Source of the DNA: Couchioplanes caeruleus
GTDB taxonomy: Bacteria; Actinomycetota; Actinomycetes; Mycobacteriales; Micromonosporaceae
NCBI RefSeq assembly: GCF_003751945.1
Contig: NZ_RJKL01000001.1
Location: 3,162,001 to 3,226,000, forward strand
Reading direction: 5' to 3'
DNA: 64,000 bases
The notes under the pieces were generated by a model that did not search any database, was not told the origin of the DNA, and saw only the letters and a list, made by a program, of their open reading frames with translations. Positions within the stretch are counted from its first letter, which is position 1, and every line of letters begins with the position of its first letter. Made by a program: the position numbers and the translations under genes. Below are positions 54,124 to 62,491 of this stretch, piece after piece.

Positions 54124-55551
54124 ATGCAGACCGCGACGGAGTCCGAACGCAAGTACGACGTGCCCGCCGGATTCGCCCTGCCCCCGCTCTCCGGCGCGGG
54201 CGGCGTGAGCGCCAGCGGCGAGCCCGCGACGCACGAGCTCGACGCCACGTACTTCGACACCGAGGATCTGCGGCTGGCCCGCAACAAACGCACCCTGCGG
54301 CGGCGCACCGGCGGCACGGACGCCGGGTGGCATCTCAAGACGCCCGGCGAGGGCTCCAGCCGCACCGAGTACCGGCTTCCCCTGACCGGCGACGACGCCG
54401 TCCCGGCCGAACTGGTCGCGGAGGTGCGCACCATCGTGCGGACCCGTCCGCTGCGGCCGGTGGCCACGCTGCGGACCCGGCGGGTCGAGACGCCGCTGTG
54501 CGACGCCGACGGCCGTACGCTCGCGCTGATCGCGCAGGACGAGGTCGACGCGGAGACCGGTAACGGCCAGCAACGCTGGCAGGAGATCGAGGTCGAGCTG
54601 GTCGACGGCGGACCCGAGCTGCTCGACGCGGTGGAGGGCCTGCTGCGCGCGGCCGGCGCCACTCCCGCGGCCGGGCCGTCCAAGCTGGCCCGGGCGCTCG
54701 GCGACCGGCTCCGCGCGCCGCAGCCCGGCAAGGCCCCGAAGACCGACCCCGTCCTCGGGTATGCGCGCGAGCAGCGCGACGCCATCGAGGCCCACGACGC
54801 GGCGGTCCGGGCCGGCGACGCCGACGGCGTGCACAAGATGCGCGTGGGCACCCGGCGCCTGCGCAGCACACTGAAGACCTTCAAGTCCTCCTTCGACCCG
54901 GAGCGCGCGGAGTTCCTCAAGGACGAGCTGAAGTGGCTCGCGGACTGCCTCGGTGACGTCCGCGACGGCCAGGTGCTGCAGCACAAGCTCGCCGCGGCGT
55001 CCGAGGGCTTCCCCGACGTGGCCGCCCGGATCCGCGAGAAGTTGGAGGCCGACGTCTCGCGCGGGCGACAGGCGCTGGTCGAGGCCCTGAACAGCGACCG
55101 TTACCTGGCCCTGCTCGACGCGATGGACGCCCTGATCGACGAGGCCCGCCCGGACGCCGGGAACGCACCCCGCCGCGTCCGCAAGGTGCTGCACCGGGCC
55201 GACGCGCTGCTCGACACGGCCGTCGGCGACGGCGTCGACGCGGAGCTGCACGATGCCCGCAAGAAGTACAAGCAGGCACGGTACGCCGTCGAGGTCTTCG
55301 CGCCCGCCGCCGGCAAGCCGGGGAAGAAGCTGGTCTCGGCGCTCACCTCGCTGCAGGACGTCCTCGGCGCGCACCAGGACTCCGTCGTGGCCCGCGAGCT
55401 GCTGCGGGACGTGGCGCGGACGGCGCCGGACGCGTTCGAGTACGGCGTCCTGTACGCGCGCCAGGAGCGGATCGGCGAGGAGACGTTCCACGAACTGCCC
55501 GCGGTGATCAAGAGCTCGCGGAGGGGGAAGCTGCGGCGCTGGCTCGGCTGA
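54124..55551 (+). CDS. CYTH and CHAD domain-containing protein (polyphosphate-binding)
   Basis: 475 residues. The N-terminal CYTH/triphosphate tunnel domain (1-200) begins with the metal-binding E-x-E-x-K (residues 6-10, ESERK) and DATYFDTEDLRLARNK. The C-terminal CHAD domain (about 215-470) is a helical bundle with basic surface helices (VHKMRVGTRRLRSTLKTFKS and DARKKYKQARYAVEVF). CHAD domains bind polyphosphate, and CYTH domains hydrolyse or sense inorganic triphosphates. The polyphosphate kinase gene lies 41 bases downstream, which fits a joint role in polyphosphate storage or localisation. Confidence 0.93.
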   Translation: MQTATESERKYDVPAGFALPPLSGAGGVSASGEPATHELDATYFDTEDLRLARNKRTLRRRTGGTDAGWHLKTPGEGSSRTEYRLPLTGDDAVPAELVAEVRTIVRTRPLRPVATLRTRRVETPLCDADGRTLALIAQDEVDAETGNGQQRWQEIEVELVDGGPELLDAVEGLLRAAGATPAAGPSKLARALGDRLRAPQPGKAPKTDPVLGYAREQRDAIEAHDAAVRAGDADGVHKMRVGTRRLRSTLKTFKSSFDPERAEFLKDELKWLADCLGDVRDGQVLQHKLAAASEGFPDVAARIREKLEADVSRGRQALVEALNSDRYLALLDAMDALIDEARPDAGNAPRRVRKVLHRADALLDTAVGDGVDAELHDARKKYKQARYAVEVFAPAAGKPGKKLVSALTSLQDVLGAHQDSVVARELLRDVARTAPDAFEYGVLYARQERIGEETFHELPAVIKSSRRGKLRRWLG

Positions 55552-55592
55552 GCGCGTTGGGACCCGCCCGCGGCGGGGTATGAAACCTGTTC

Positions 55593-56633
55593 ATGCAGGC
55601 CGAGGAACAACAGTCCCAAGACGACCAGCAGCCCCGGACCGACCGGAAGGCTCTGGACGACCAGGAGCCCCAGGACGACGAGTCCCACGACGACCAGCAG
55701 GCCGAGGACGACGTGCGGACCGCTCCGTACCAGGGGCCGGTCAGCGAGCTGGACGGCTACCGGGTCGCCGACGACGATGACGACGACCCGGTGCTGCTCA
55801 CGGCCGACGGCAACCCGGTGGACACGTGGCGCGAGGACTACCCGTACCACTCCCGGCTCGCCCGGCCGGAGTACGACCACGACAAGCGCCTGCTGCAGAT
55901 CGAGCTGCTCAAGCTCCAGAACTGGTGCAAGGCCACCGGTGAGCGCCTGGTGATCCTCTTCGAGGGACGCGACGCCGCCGGCAAGGGCGGCACGATCAAA
56001 CGCTTCATGGAACATCTGAACCCACGCGGCGCGTCCGTGGTGGCGCTGGAGAAGCCGAACGAGCGCGAGAGCACCCAGTGGTACTTCCAGCGCTACATCA
56101 AGCACCTGCCGGCGGCCGGCGAGATCGTGCTCTTCGACCGGTCCTGGTACAACCGGGCCGGCGTCGAGCGGGTCATGGGCTTCTGCACCCGCGCCGAGTA
56201 CCTCGAGTTCATGCGCCAGGCCCCGGACCTGGAGCGGATGCTGGTCCGCTCCGGCATTCACCTGGTCAAGTTCTGGTTCTCCGTCTCCCGCAGCGAGCAG
56301 CGCACCCGCTTCGCGATCCGGCAGGTCGACCCCGTACGCCAGTGGAAGCTCTCGAAGATGGACCTCGAGTCGCTGGACAAGTGGGACGACTACACCGAGG
56401 CGAAGGAGGCGATGTTCTTCTACACGGACACCGCAGACGCCCCGTGGACCGTCGTGAAGAGCAACGACAAGAAGCGGGCCCGGCTCGAGGCCATGCGGCA
56501 CGTCCTGCACCGCTTCAAGTACGACGACAAGGACCCGGACGTGGTCGGCGTCCCCGACCCGAAGATCGTCGGCCCGGCATCGCTGGCGGTCGAGGGAACC
56601 GAGCTCTCCCCCCGGGTGTTTCCGCGGCTCTGA
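55593..56633 (+). CDS. ppk2: Polyphosphate kinase 2
   Basis: 346 residues. Residues 1-65 are an acidic, Asp/Gln-rich disordered tail. The kinase domain follows: Walker A GRDAAGKGGT (125-134), Walker B FDRSWYNR (181-188), and the lid and nucleotide segments TQWYFQRYIKHLP, KFWFSVSRSEQRTRF, RQWKLSKMDLESLDKW. It transfers phosphate between polyphosphate and nucleotides. Class I PPK2 acting on GDP/ADP is probable from the length of the single domain. Cotranscription with CYTH-CHAD is probable. The gene has no strong ribosome site before ATG 55593. Confidence 0.95.
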   Translation: MQAEEQQSQDDQQPRTDRKALDDQEPQDDESHDDQQAEDDVRTAPYQGPVSELDGYRVADDDDDDPVLLTADGNPVDTWREDYPYHSRLARPEYDHDKRLLQIELLKLQNWCKATGERLVILFEGRDAAGKGGTIKRFMEHLNPRGASVVALEKPNERESTQWYFQRYIKHLPAAGEIVLFDRSWYNRAGVERVMGFCTRAEYLEFMRQAPDLERMLVRSGIHLVKFWFSVSRSEQRTRFAIRQVDPVRQWKLSKMDLESLDKWDDYTEAKEAMFFYTDTADAPWTVVKSNDKKRARLEAMRHVLHRFKYDDKDPDVVGVPDPKIVGPASLAVEGTELSPRVFPRL

Positions 56634-56978
56634 CCGATCAGCGCCGCGACGGCTCCCAGACGTGCTCATGCACGAACCCGGGAATCGAGGTAGGCGACGG
56701 CGCCGAACGGTTCGAAGCGCACCGTTCCCTACGCGGTGTCCAGGTAACCGGGGACACGGACGTCCCGCACTCGTGCGCCGTCGAGCTCTTTCAGCAACTC
56801 GCGCAGACCGTCCATGCCCATCCTCGGTTCCTCCGTCCCTGGGGACAACCGGCCGCGGTGTCCCACGGCTGCCGGGTGTTGATCAGTGACCGAGTTGTCC
56901 CGATATTTATTCCCACGGCAGCAGTGACCAATAAGGCGTTGTCGGCCGGCCTCCGGGGTCGCTACCGTGGCCGTACAC
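56634..56978. other. Region between ppk2 and the rnz leader
   Basis: 345 bases. Apart from the candidate leftward peptide at 56729-56821 there is no supported gene. The last 100 bases turn A/T-richer (GATATTTATTCCC near 56899-56911) and should hold the promoter of the rightward structured leader and rnz. Confidence 0.45.
56729..56821 (-). CDS. Possible 30-residue peptide upstream of the rnz leader
   Basis: ATG 56821 follows GGAGG (reverse strand, 56830-56834) by 8 bases and reads MGMDGLRELLKELDGARVRD, then VRVPGYLDTA and TAG at 56729. The first part is an amphipathic helix. After the stop the same frame gives a second short open run (GTG 56722 to TGA 56666, MRFEPFGAVAYLDSRVRA). Together they look like the remains of one gene, or two mini-genes. 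The RFEPFGAVAY string recalls the RPEPFGAL stretch of MftB-like RiPP chaperones, which is weak evidence. Confidence 0.35.
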   Translation of the reverse strand: MGMDGLRELLKELDGARVRDVRVPGYLDTA

Positions 56979-56981
56979 GTG

Positions 56982-56995
56982 AAGGGAGGTGGTCC
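56982..56995 (+). promoter_or_regulatory. Extended Shine-Dalgarno of the rnz leader peptide
   Basis: AAGGGAGGTGGTCC can pair over 14 contiguous bases (two G-U pairs) with the 16S rRNA 3' end, far longer than a normal ribosome site. It precedes TTG 57000 by four bases. Confidence 0.65.
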
Positions 56996-56999
56996 GAAG

Positions 57000-57038
57000 T
57001 TGTATAGCAACGGGACTCGTGAGGTGGCTGTCCGCTAG
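57000..57038 (+). CDS. Leader peptide of 12 residues upstream of rnz
   Basis: TTG 57000 reads M-Y-S-N-G-T-R-E-V-A-V-R and stops at TAG 57038, directly after the extended Shine-Dalgarno. An in-frame GTG at 56979 would begin a longer version but overlaps that site. The final codons lie inside the 5' arm of a 10-bp helix, so a translating ribosome would block that helix. This is the layout of a translation-sensitive leader. Whether rnz is the target is inferred from position only. Confidence 0.5.
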   Translation: MYSNGTREVAVR

Positions 57039-57123
57039 CCGCTGTCCTCGACAGCTTCGTAGAAATTTCTTGTAGGACGTCGAGACCGTGTGGCAGCGGT
57101 ACGGCGAATACCAGACAGCCACC
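57023..57123 (+). ncRNA. Structured RNA leader, nested helix with alternative hairpin
   Basis: Three helices nest: P1 57023-57032 with 57114-57123 (10 perfect pairs, GGTGGCTGTC), P2 57039-57044 with 57094-57099 (6 pairs) and P3 57047-57052 with 57079-57084 (6 pairs). An exclusive alternative, GCTGTC 57041-57046 with GACAGC 57050-57055 around a 3-base loop, competes with P2 and P3. Nested perfect complementarity plus a competing fold suggests a functional, possibly switching, RNA. I do not recognise it as a known class. Confidence 0.6.
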
Positions 57124-57194
57124 CGACCCCCGGGGATCCGGCCTTGTCCGACCGGACCACGCTCCATCAGGCGCGTGGAAGTCCCCGGGGGTCG
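57124..57194 (+). ncRNA. Three-way junction RNA directly upstream of rnz
   Basis: A perfect 13-bp outer stem (57124-57136 with 57182-57194) encloses two hairpins with 10-base loops: TCCGG/CCGGA (57137-57141, 57152-57156) and CCACGC/GCGTGG (57157-57162, 57173-57178). The junction has no unpaired bases on two sides, so the helices can stack. It begins at the base after the preceding element and ends 33 bases before ATG 57228. It lacks a T-run and a tRNA T-arm, so it is neither a plain terminator nor a tRNA. Confidence 0.6.
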
Positions 57195-57227
57195 CTTCAT
57201 TTCCGGTCATGGCGGGGGAACGCACCG

Positions 57228-58208
57228 ATGCGTGAGCTGACCGTCCTGGGGACGGCGAGCCAGGTGCCCACGCGGCACCGCAACCACAACGGATATCTGC
57301 TCCGCTGGGACGACGAGGTGATCCTCTTCGACCCGGGCGAGGGCACCCAGCGGCAGATGCTCATGGCGGGCCTGGCCGTCACGCCGCTGCGCCGCATCTG
57401 CATCACGCACTTCCACGGCGACCACTCGCTGGGTCTGCCGGGGATCATCCAGCGGATCTCGCTCGACCGGGTGCCGCATCCGGTGCACGTGCACTTCCCC
57501 GCCGGCGGCCGCGAATACCTTGCGCGGCTCCGGCACGCGACCAGTTTCTACGACGTCGCACAGCTCGTCGAGGAGCCCGTCGGCGACGGCTACCGCACGG
57601 AGACCGCCGCGGGGTCGCTCACCGCGCTGCCGCTGCGGCACTCGATCGAGACGTACGGTTACCGCCTGGTCGAGCCGGACGGCCGCCGCATGGTCCCCGC
57701 GCTGCTCGCCGCGCACGGCATCGCCGGGCCCGCGATCGGAGAGCTGCAGCGGACCGGCCGGTCGGGCCGGATCACCCTGGACGACGTCAGCACCCCGCGG
57801 CCCGGCCAGCGGTTCGCCTTCGTCATGGACACCGGCTTGTGCGACAACGTCTTCGCCCTCGCGGAGGGCGCCGATCTGCTCGTCATCGAGTCGACGTTCC
57901 TCGCGGAAGACGCCGCGATGGCCGCGCAGGTCGGCCACCTGACCGCGGGCCAGGCCGCGTCGGTGGCCCGGCAGTCGGGGGTACGCACGCTGCTGCTCAC
58001 CCACTTCTCGCAACGGTACGAGGACAGCGCGCGCTTCCTCGACGAGGCCCGGGCGGAGTTCGACGGCGACATCGTGCTCGCCGAGGACCTGATGCGCGTG
58101 CCGGTCCCGCCGCGCCGGGAAGCAGGCGATCCGGGTCACGCCACGGGTGATCCCCGGTCCGTCACCGGTGATCCCCGGCCCGCGCATCAGAGCCCGGCCG
58201 TCTCATGA
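57228..58208 (+). CDS. rnz: Ribonuclease Z
   Basis: 326 residues from ATG 57228 with GGGGGAA upstream. A metallo-beta-lactamase-fold endonuclease that trims tRNA precursors at the 3' end. The zinc motif [14 protein letters not shown] holds His61, His63, Asp65 and His66; [19 protein letters not shown] and LLTHFSQRY complete the site. The short C-terminal extension has a G-D-P-x-x-x-T repeat ([18 protein letters not shown]) beyond the catalytic domain. The stop overlaps the GNAT start as ATGA. Its leader RNA is unusually structured. Confidence 0.93.
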   Translation: MRELTVLGTASQVPTRHRNHNGYLLRWDDEVILFDPGEGTQRQMLMAGLAVTPLRRICITHFHGDHSLGLPGIIQRISLDRVPHPVHVHFPAGGREYLARLRHATSFYDVAQLVEEPVGDGYRTETAAGSLTALPLRHSIETYGYRLVEPDGRRMVPALLAAHGIAGPAIGELQRTGRSGRITLDDVSTPRPGQRFAFVMDTGLCDNVFALAEGADLLVIESTFLAEDAAMAAQVGHLTAGQAASVARQSGVRTLLLTHFSQRYEDSARFLDEARAEFDGDIVLAEDLMRVPVPPRREAGDPGHATGDPRSVTGDPRPAHQSPAVS

Positions 58209-58705
58209 GCGTGCTGCTCCGACCCGCGGTCGACACGGATCTCGCCGGGATCGGCGAGCTGCATCACCGCTCGCGGGCCTCGGCCTACGCCGACCTGCTC
58301 TCCCCCGCCGCGCTCGCCTTCGGCGGTCCCGAGGCCATGGGCGAGTGGTGGACGGAGCGCTGGAAGTGGGAACGCGACACCCATCGGCTCACCGTCGCCA
58401 CGGTCGCCGACGAGCTGGCCGGCTTCTCCTACCTGGGGCCGAGCGACGAGGAAGGCGTCGCCGAGCTGACGGCGATCCACGCCGCGCCGGAGTTCGTCGG
58501 CACCGGGGTCGGCCGGGCACTGATGCGCGATGCGTTGCCCGCGCTGGCCCGCATCGCCGACCGGGCCGCGCTGTGGGTGCTGGAGGGCAACGACCGGGCC
58601 CGGCTCTTCTACGAGCGCGGCGGTTGGACGCCGGACGGCAATTCGCGAATCGAGTCGATGGGCGGCGACACCGTCCGCCTGGTGCGCTACTCGCGACCCG
58701 TCTGA
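58205..58705 (+). CDS. GNAT family N-acetyltransferase
   Basis: 166 residues, translationally coupled to rnz (ATGA overlap). One acetyltransferase domain: [18 protein letters not shown] at the start, [22 protein letters not shown] as the acetyl-CoA loop (GTGVGRAL), and [20 protein letters not shown] as the C-terminal motif B. It probably acetylates a small molecule, amino group or protein; the substrate is unknown. Pairing with a tRNA-processing gene does not by itself imply an RNA role. Confidence 0.92.
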   Translation: MSVLLRPAVDTDLAGIGELHHRSRASAYADLLSPAALAFGGPEAMGEWWTERWKWERDTHRLTVATVADELAGFSYLGPSDEEGVAELTAIHAAPEFVGTGVGRALMRDALPALARIADRAALWVLEGNDRARLFYERGGWTPDGNSRIESMGGDTVRLVRYSRPV

Positions 58706-59030
58706 GCGGCGCCGGCACAGGAATGCGCGGCTCGGAGGACGTCGGCCTGCGTTGTTGCGGGCCGGGTGAGCGGAGGGAGGGCGGGAGCGCGTGACCGAGT
58801 GAATGCGGGGGAACCTGTGGTCACGCACTCCCGCCTACCGCGCCCGCCCCTACCGGGTTGTGCGCCTGGCCGGAGGCGCCGACCGGCGGAGGCGTGCCGG
58901 TCGATCGGCGGGGCGGGTCCGGGGTGCGGGACACCGCGTGCTGGCGGGGCTACGGCGATGTCACCGCGGTAGGCGTCACGGGAGCGGGTCTGCCGGGGGA
59001 CGGTCACGCTTCCGATCGGCGCCTTGTCGA
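58706..59030. other. Gap between convergent GNAT and hypothetical genes
   Basis: 325 bases with no supported gene. An 8-bp inverted repeat GCGTGACC (58789-58796) / GGTCACGC (58819-58826) with a 22-base spacer could end transcription. Nothing else distinctive is seen. Confidence 0.45.
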
Positions 59031-59345
59031 TCAGTCGAAACGGCCTCGGTTGAGCTCGTCGTTCTTGCGGGTCTCCCGGCGGACCCGGTTGTCGTCGAAC
59101 ACACCGGGCAGCTCCCGCAGGCTGTTGAGGTCGTGGCGCAGCGTCCACGCCTCCCGCCACGGGCGCCGTGAGGCGGCATCGGCGCGTTCGGCGATGCGTC
59201 GCGGTGCGCACGGCCACCGCCATCCGCACCAGACGCAGTTGCCGTCGTGACCGGCCTCGGCGTGACGGCCGAGCATCCGCTGGGCGTCCTGCCAGAGCAA
59301 CCGGTCCACGATGCCGGCCGGTGCGGCCTGGTCGACGATGACCAT
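59031..59345 (-). CDS. Hypothetical protein with a Cys-x2-Cys element
   Basis: 104 residues from ATG 59345 with GGAGG 10 bases upstream. The middle has GHDGNCVWCGWRWPCAPRR, three cysteines arranged like a small zinc or iron site, flanked by basic residues. The end WREAWTLRHDLNSLRELPGV is helical. No family is recognised; related unnamed proteins occur in Micromonosporaceae, so far as I recall. It diverges from the HtrA-like protease gene over 230 bases. Confidence 0.6.
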   Translation of the reverse strand: MVIVDQAAPAGIVDRLLWQDAQRMLGRHAEAGHDGNCVWCGWRWPCAPRRIAERADAASRRPWREAWTLRHDLNSLRELPGVFDDNRVRRETRKNDELNRGRFD

Positions 59346-59575
59346 GTTCTACGAACCTCCGTCCGGATGCGTAGCTCTGTCGTACCCCATACAACCCCGG
59401 GGGCCGAACCGCCGATCGGACTGAGTGTGCGACCCTCGCAACTATCTGTGACGACCGATCTCTGCCGGCCTCGGCCGCGGCCCGGGCGACAGAGAATCGG
59501 GCGTTCCGGCGGCTGTTCGCCCTGGGCGGACGCGGCACGGACATCGATGCGGCCCACGGCGATGTTGCCAGTGCC

Positions 59576-60520
59576 ATGGATACCGAACACACGGATGTCG
59601 AAGGCCGGGCACTCGACGCCTACAGCCGTGTCGTGACGGGGGTCGCCGCCGCCCTCCTGCCGTCCGTCGCCGCCCTCGGCGTCCGCACCGCCCGGGGTGC
59701 CGGCGCCGGCTCGGCGGTCACCTTCACCGACGATGGATTCCTGATCACCAACGCGCACGTGGTGGCCGGCGCCACGGGCGGCACGGCCACGTTCGCCGAC
59801 GGCACCGAGACCCGTTTCGAGGTGGCCGGCGCGGACGCGCTCTCGGACCTCGCCGTCGTCCGCGTCCATCACCCGAGCGCCCCGGCCGCACCGCTCGGCG
59901 ACGCCGACGGCCTGCGCATCGGCCAACTGGTCGTCGCCGTCGGCAACCCGATGGGCCTCGCCGGCTCGGTCACCGCCGGGGTGGTCTCCGGCCTCGGCCG
60001 CTCCCTGCCCGCCCGCGACGGCCGCCGGGTCCGCATCATCGACGACGTCATCCAGACCGACGCGGCCCTCAACCCGGGAAACTCGGGCGGCGCGCTCGCC
60101 GACGCCACCGGCACCGTGGTGGGCGTCAACACGGCGGTCGCGGGCTACGGCCTCGGCCTCGCCGTCCCCATCAACAGAACAACCCGCCACATCCTCGGCG
60201 AACTGGTCGCCTCCGGCCGCGTCCGCCGAGCCTGGCTGGGAGTGGCGGGGCTCCCCGTCCCCCTGCCCCCGCCGCTGGCCGACCGCCTGGGCCAGAAACT
60301 CGGCCTCCGCGTCGTCGAGGTGGTCCCCACCAGCCCTGCCGGCCTAGCCGGCATCTACCTGGGCGACATCCTGCTCACAGCGGGCGGCACCCCGGTTCAG
60401 ACCGTCCAGGCTCTGCAACGCCTCATGCTCGGCCCCGCCATCGGCAAGAACCTCCCGATCACGGTCCTCCGCAGGAACGCCCTCGTAGACGTCATCACGA
60501 TCCCCACCGAGCTCGAATGA
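59576..60520 (+). CDS. HtrA/DegP-like trypsin-fold serine protease with PDZ domain, no export signal
   Basis: 314 residues. Trypsin domain (about 35-215) with catalytic His61 (TNAHVV), Asp91 (DLAVVRV) and Ser170 (NPGNSGG), then a PDZ domain (about 220-310; GLRVVEVVPTSPAGLAGIYLGD). HtrA enzymes act on misfolded proteins in the envelope and are usually membrane-anchored. Here neither signal peptide nor membrane helix precedes the catalytic domain, so it may be cytoplasmic, or the start may be misplaced upstream. The GVRTARGAGAGSAVTF region supports a compact N-terminus. Confidence 0.9.
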   Translation: MDTEHTDVEGRALDAYSRVVTGVAAALLPSVAALGVRTARGAGAGSAVTFTDDGFLITNAHVVAGATGGTATFADGTETRFEVAGADALSDLAVVRVHHPSAPAAPLGDADGLRIGQLVVAVGNPMGLAGSVTAGVVSGLGRSLPARDGRRVRIIDDVIQTDAALNPGNSGGALADATGTVVGVNTAVAGYGLGLAVPINRTTRHILGELVASGRVRRAWLGVAGLPVPLPPPLADRLGQKLGLRVVEVVPTSPAGLAGIYLGDILLTAGGTPVQTVQALQRLMLGPAIGKNLPITVLRRNALVDVITIPTELE

Positions 60521-60604
60521 ACCGGCGTCGTCACAGCGGCCACCACCCACCGAGCTGAAGGGAACCGGGGGGTTTCAGGGGCGCAACCACTCACGCACGT
60601 CGCC

Positions 60605-60654
60605 GGGGTGGGCCGAGCGTTCTGGGCGCCCCGCGCCCATGCTCGGCCCACCCC
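60605..60654. terminator. Long GC-rich hairpin between convergent genes
   Basis: A perfect 14-bp stem (60605-60618 with 60641-60654) has an inner GGGCG/CGCCC pairing in its loop. It lies between the protease stop (60520) and the cystathionine beta-synthase stop (60723) and can act in both directions. No T-run. Confidence 0.7.
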
Positions 60655-60722
60655 GGCCCTCGGCGTGAGCAGCGGTCTGCACCCACCACCCCGCTACGAC
60701 ATCCCGAGATTGATCTTGATCC

Positions 60723-62081
60723 TCAGCTCAAGTGCGCCAAAAGATCCTGGCGAGTAAGAACACCCGCCGGCTTGCCGTCGATGAGGACCATCGCCGCGTC
60801 CGCCTTTTCGAGCAGCGCGACCGCCTCGCTCACCGGCTGGCCGCCGCCGATCATCGGAAGCGACTCACCCATGTGCCGCTCGATCGTGTCGTGCAGGTGC
60901 GCCTGGCCCGTGAAGAGCGCGTCCAGCAGCGCCTTCTCCGAGATCGAACCCGCCACCTCGCCGGTCACGACCGGCGGCTCCGCCTTGAGCACCGGGAGCT
61001 GGCTGACGCCGTACTCGCGCATGTAGTCGATGGCGTCGCGGACGGTCTCGGTCGGGTGGACGTGGACCAGCGGCGGCATCGTCCCGCCCTTGGCCTCCAG
61101 CGCCGTGGCCACGGTCGGCGCGCCGTCGCCCGTGGACAGGAAGCCGTAGCGGGCCATCCAGTTGTCGTTGAAGATCTTGGACAGGTAGCCGCGGCCGCCG
61201 TCCGGGAGCAGGACCACGACGACGTCGTCCGGGCCGGCCTTGCGGGCCACCTCGAGGGCGGCGACCACCGCCATGCCGCAGCTCCCGCCGACGAGCAGGC
61301 CTTCCTCGCGGGCGAGGCGGCGGGTCATGTCGAACGAGTCCGAGTCGGAGACCTCGATGATCTCGTCGCAGACCTCGCGGTCGTAGGTGGTCGGCCAGAA
61401 GTCCTCACCGACGCCCTCGACGAGGTACGGCCGGCCGGTGCCGCCGGAGTAGACCGAGCCCTCGGGGTCGGCCCCGATGACCTTGACGCTGCCCTGCTCC
61501 TTGAGGTAACGCCCGACGCCGCTGATCGTGCCGCCGGTGCCGACGCCCGCCACGAAGTGGGTGATCCGCCCCTCGGTCTGCTTCCACAGCTCGGGCCCGG
61601 TCTCCTCGTAGTGCGAGCGCGGGTTCGCCGGGTTGCTGTACTGGTTCGGCTTCCAGGCGCCGGGGATCTCGCGGGCGAGCCGGTCGGAGACGTTGTAGTA
61701 GGACCGCGGGTCCTCGGGGGCCACGGCGGTCGGGCAGACGACCACCTCCGCACCGTACGCCCGCAGCACGTTCTGCTTGTCCTCGCTGACCTTGTCGGGG
61801 CAGACGAAGATGCACCGGTATCCGCGGAGCTGGGCGACCAGCGCCAGCCCCACTCCGGTGTTGCCGCTGGTCGGCTCGACGATCGTGCCGCCCTCTTTGA
61901 GAATGCCGGCCTTCTCGGCGTCCTCGACCATGCGCAGCGCGATCCGGTCCTTGACGGATCCACCGGGGTTGAAGTACTCCACCTTGGCGAGAACGGTCGC
62001 CGCGATGCCGTCGGTGACGCTACGCAGCCGGACGAGGGGGGTATCCCCGATGATCTCGACGACGTTGTCGTAGTACCGCAC
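60723..62081 (-). CDS. cbs: Cystathionine beta-synthase with CBS domain pair
   Basis: 452 residues from GTG 62081 with GAAGGG upstream. PLP domain (1-320): EIIGDTPLVRL, catalytic Lys44 in NPGGSVKDRIALRM, TSGNTGVGLAL and GVGTGGTISGVGRYLKE. A C-terminal pair of CBS domains (about 330-450; VHPTETVRDAIDYMREYGVS and VSEAVALLEKADAAMVL) probably binds adenosyl ligands and regulates activity. It condenses serine with homocysteine. With metB at 51229 it supports transsulfuration, matching mycobacterial Rv1077-Rv1079 order although 9 kb apart here. Confidence 0.94.
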   Translation of the reverse strand: MRYYDNVVEIIGDTPLVRLRSVTDGIAATVLAKVEYFNPGGSVKDRIALRMVEDAEKAGILKEGGTIVEPTSGNTGVGLALVAQLRGYRCIFVCPDKVSEDKQNVLRAYGAEVVVCPTAVAPEDPRSYYNVSDRLAREIPGAWKPNQYSNPANPRSHYEETGPELWKQTEGRITHFVAGVGTGGTISGVGRYLKEQGSVKVIGADPEGSVYSGGTGRPYLVEGVGEDFWPTTYDREVCDEIIEVSDSDSFDMTRRLAREEGLLVGGSCGMAVVAALEVARKAGPDDVVVVLLPDGGRGYLSKIFNDNWMARYGFLSTGDGAPTVATALEAKGGTMPPLVHVHPTETVRDAIDYMREYGVSQLPVLKAEPPVVTGEVAGSISEKALLDALFTGQAHLHDTIERHMGESLPMIGGGQPVSEAVALLEKADAAMVLIDGKPAGVLTRQDLLAHLS

Positions 62082-62134
62082 GTCTTTGTGCCCTTCTCGG
62101 TGCTGACCTGTGACTGATCAGGTCAGCCTACGGC

Positions 62135-62491
62135 TCAGGGCACAATCTTCCCGAGCAGGACCGAGTCGCGTTGCTTCTCCCACTCGAGGAACCGCTCGGT
62201 CTCGCTGAGCACGCTGCCGGCGATCCAGGCGATCATCGCGGCGTCGTCGACCAGCCCGAAGATCCAGAGGAACATCTCCGGGACCACGTCGATGGGCGAG
62301 ACCACGTACGCGGTCGCGGCGGCCATCATCGCGATCCGCATGCCGCCGTCGTACTGTCCGCTCGCGCTCGCCTTCATCATCCTGGGCAGCGCCGCCATGC
62401 GCTTGCCGATCGAGGGTCCACCGCGCGCGCCCGCCATCAGCGCCTTTGCGAGTGCGGTGAACGCGGCGGTCCGTCGCAGCGCCTTGGCCAT
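62135..62491 (-). CDS. DUF1232 (YkvA-like) small membrane protein
   Basis: 118 residues from ATG 62491 with GAGGAGA upstream. The DUF1232 signature AYVVSPIDVVPEMFLWIFG (residues about 60-80) with its S-P-I-D-x-x-P turn is followed by LVDDAAMIAWIAGSVL. One or two short hydrophobic helices suggest membrane association. Function is unknown. It precedes cbs on the same strand by 54 bases, so they may be cotranscribed. Confidence 0.88.
   Translation of the reverse strand: MAKALRRTAAFTALAKALMAGARGGPSIGKRMAALPRMMKASASGQYDGGMRIAMMAAATAYVVSPIDVVPEMFLWIFGLVDDAAMIAWIAGSVLSETERFLEWEKQRDSVLLGKIVP

Noticed and set aside
57124-57194. Cloverleaf-like fold that might be a tRNA substrate of RNase Z
   Set aside because: The 13-bp outer stem is too long and there is no T-arm motif, no usable anticodon arm and only three helices.
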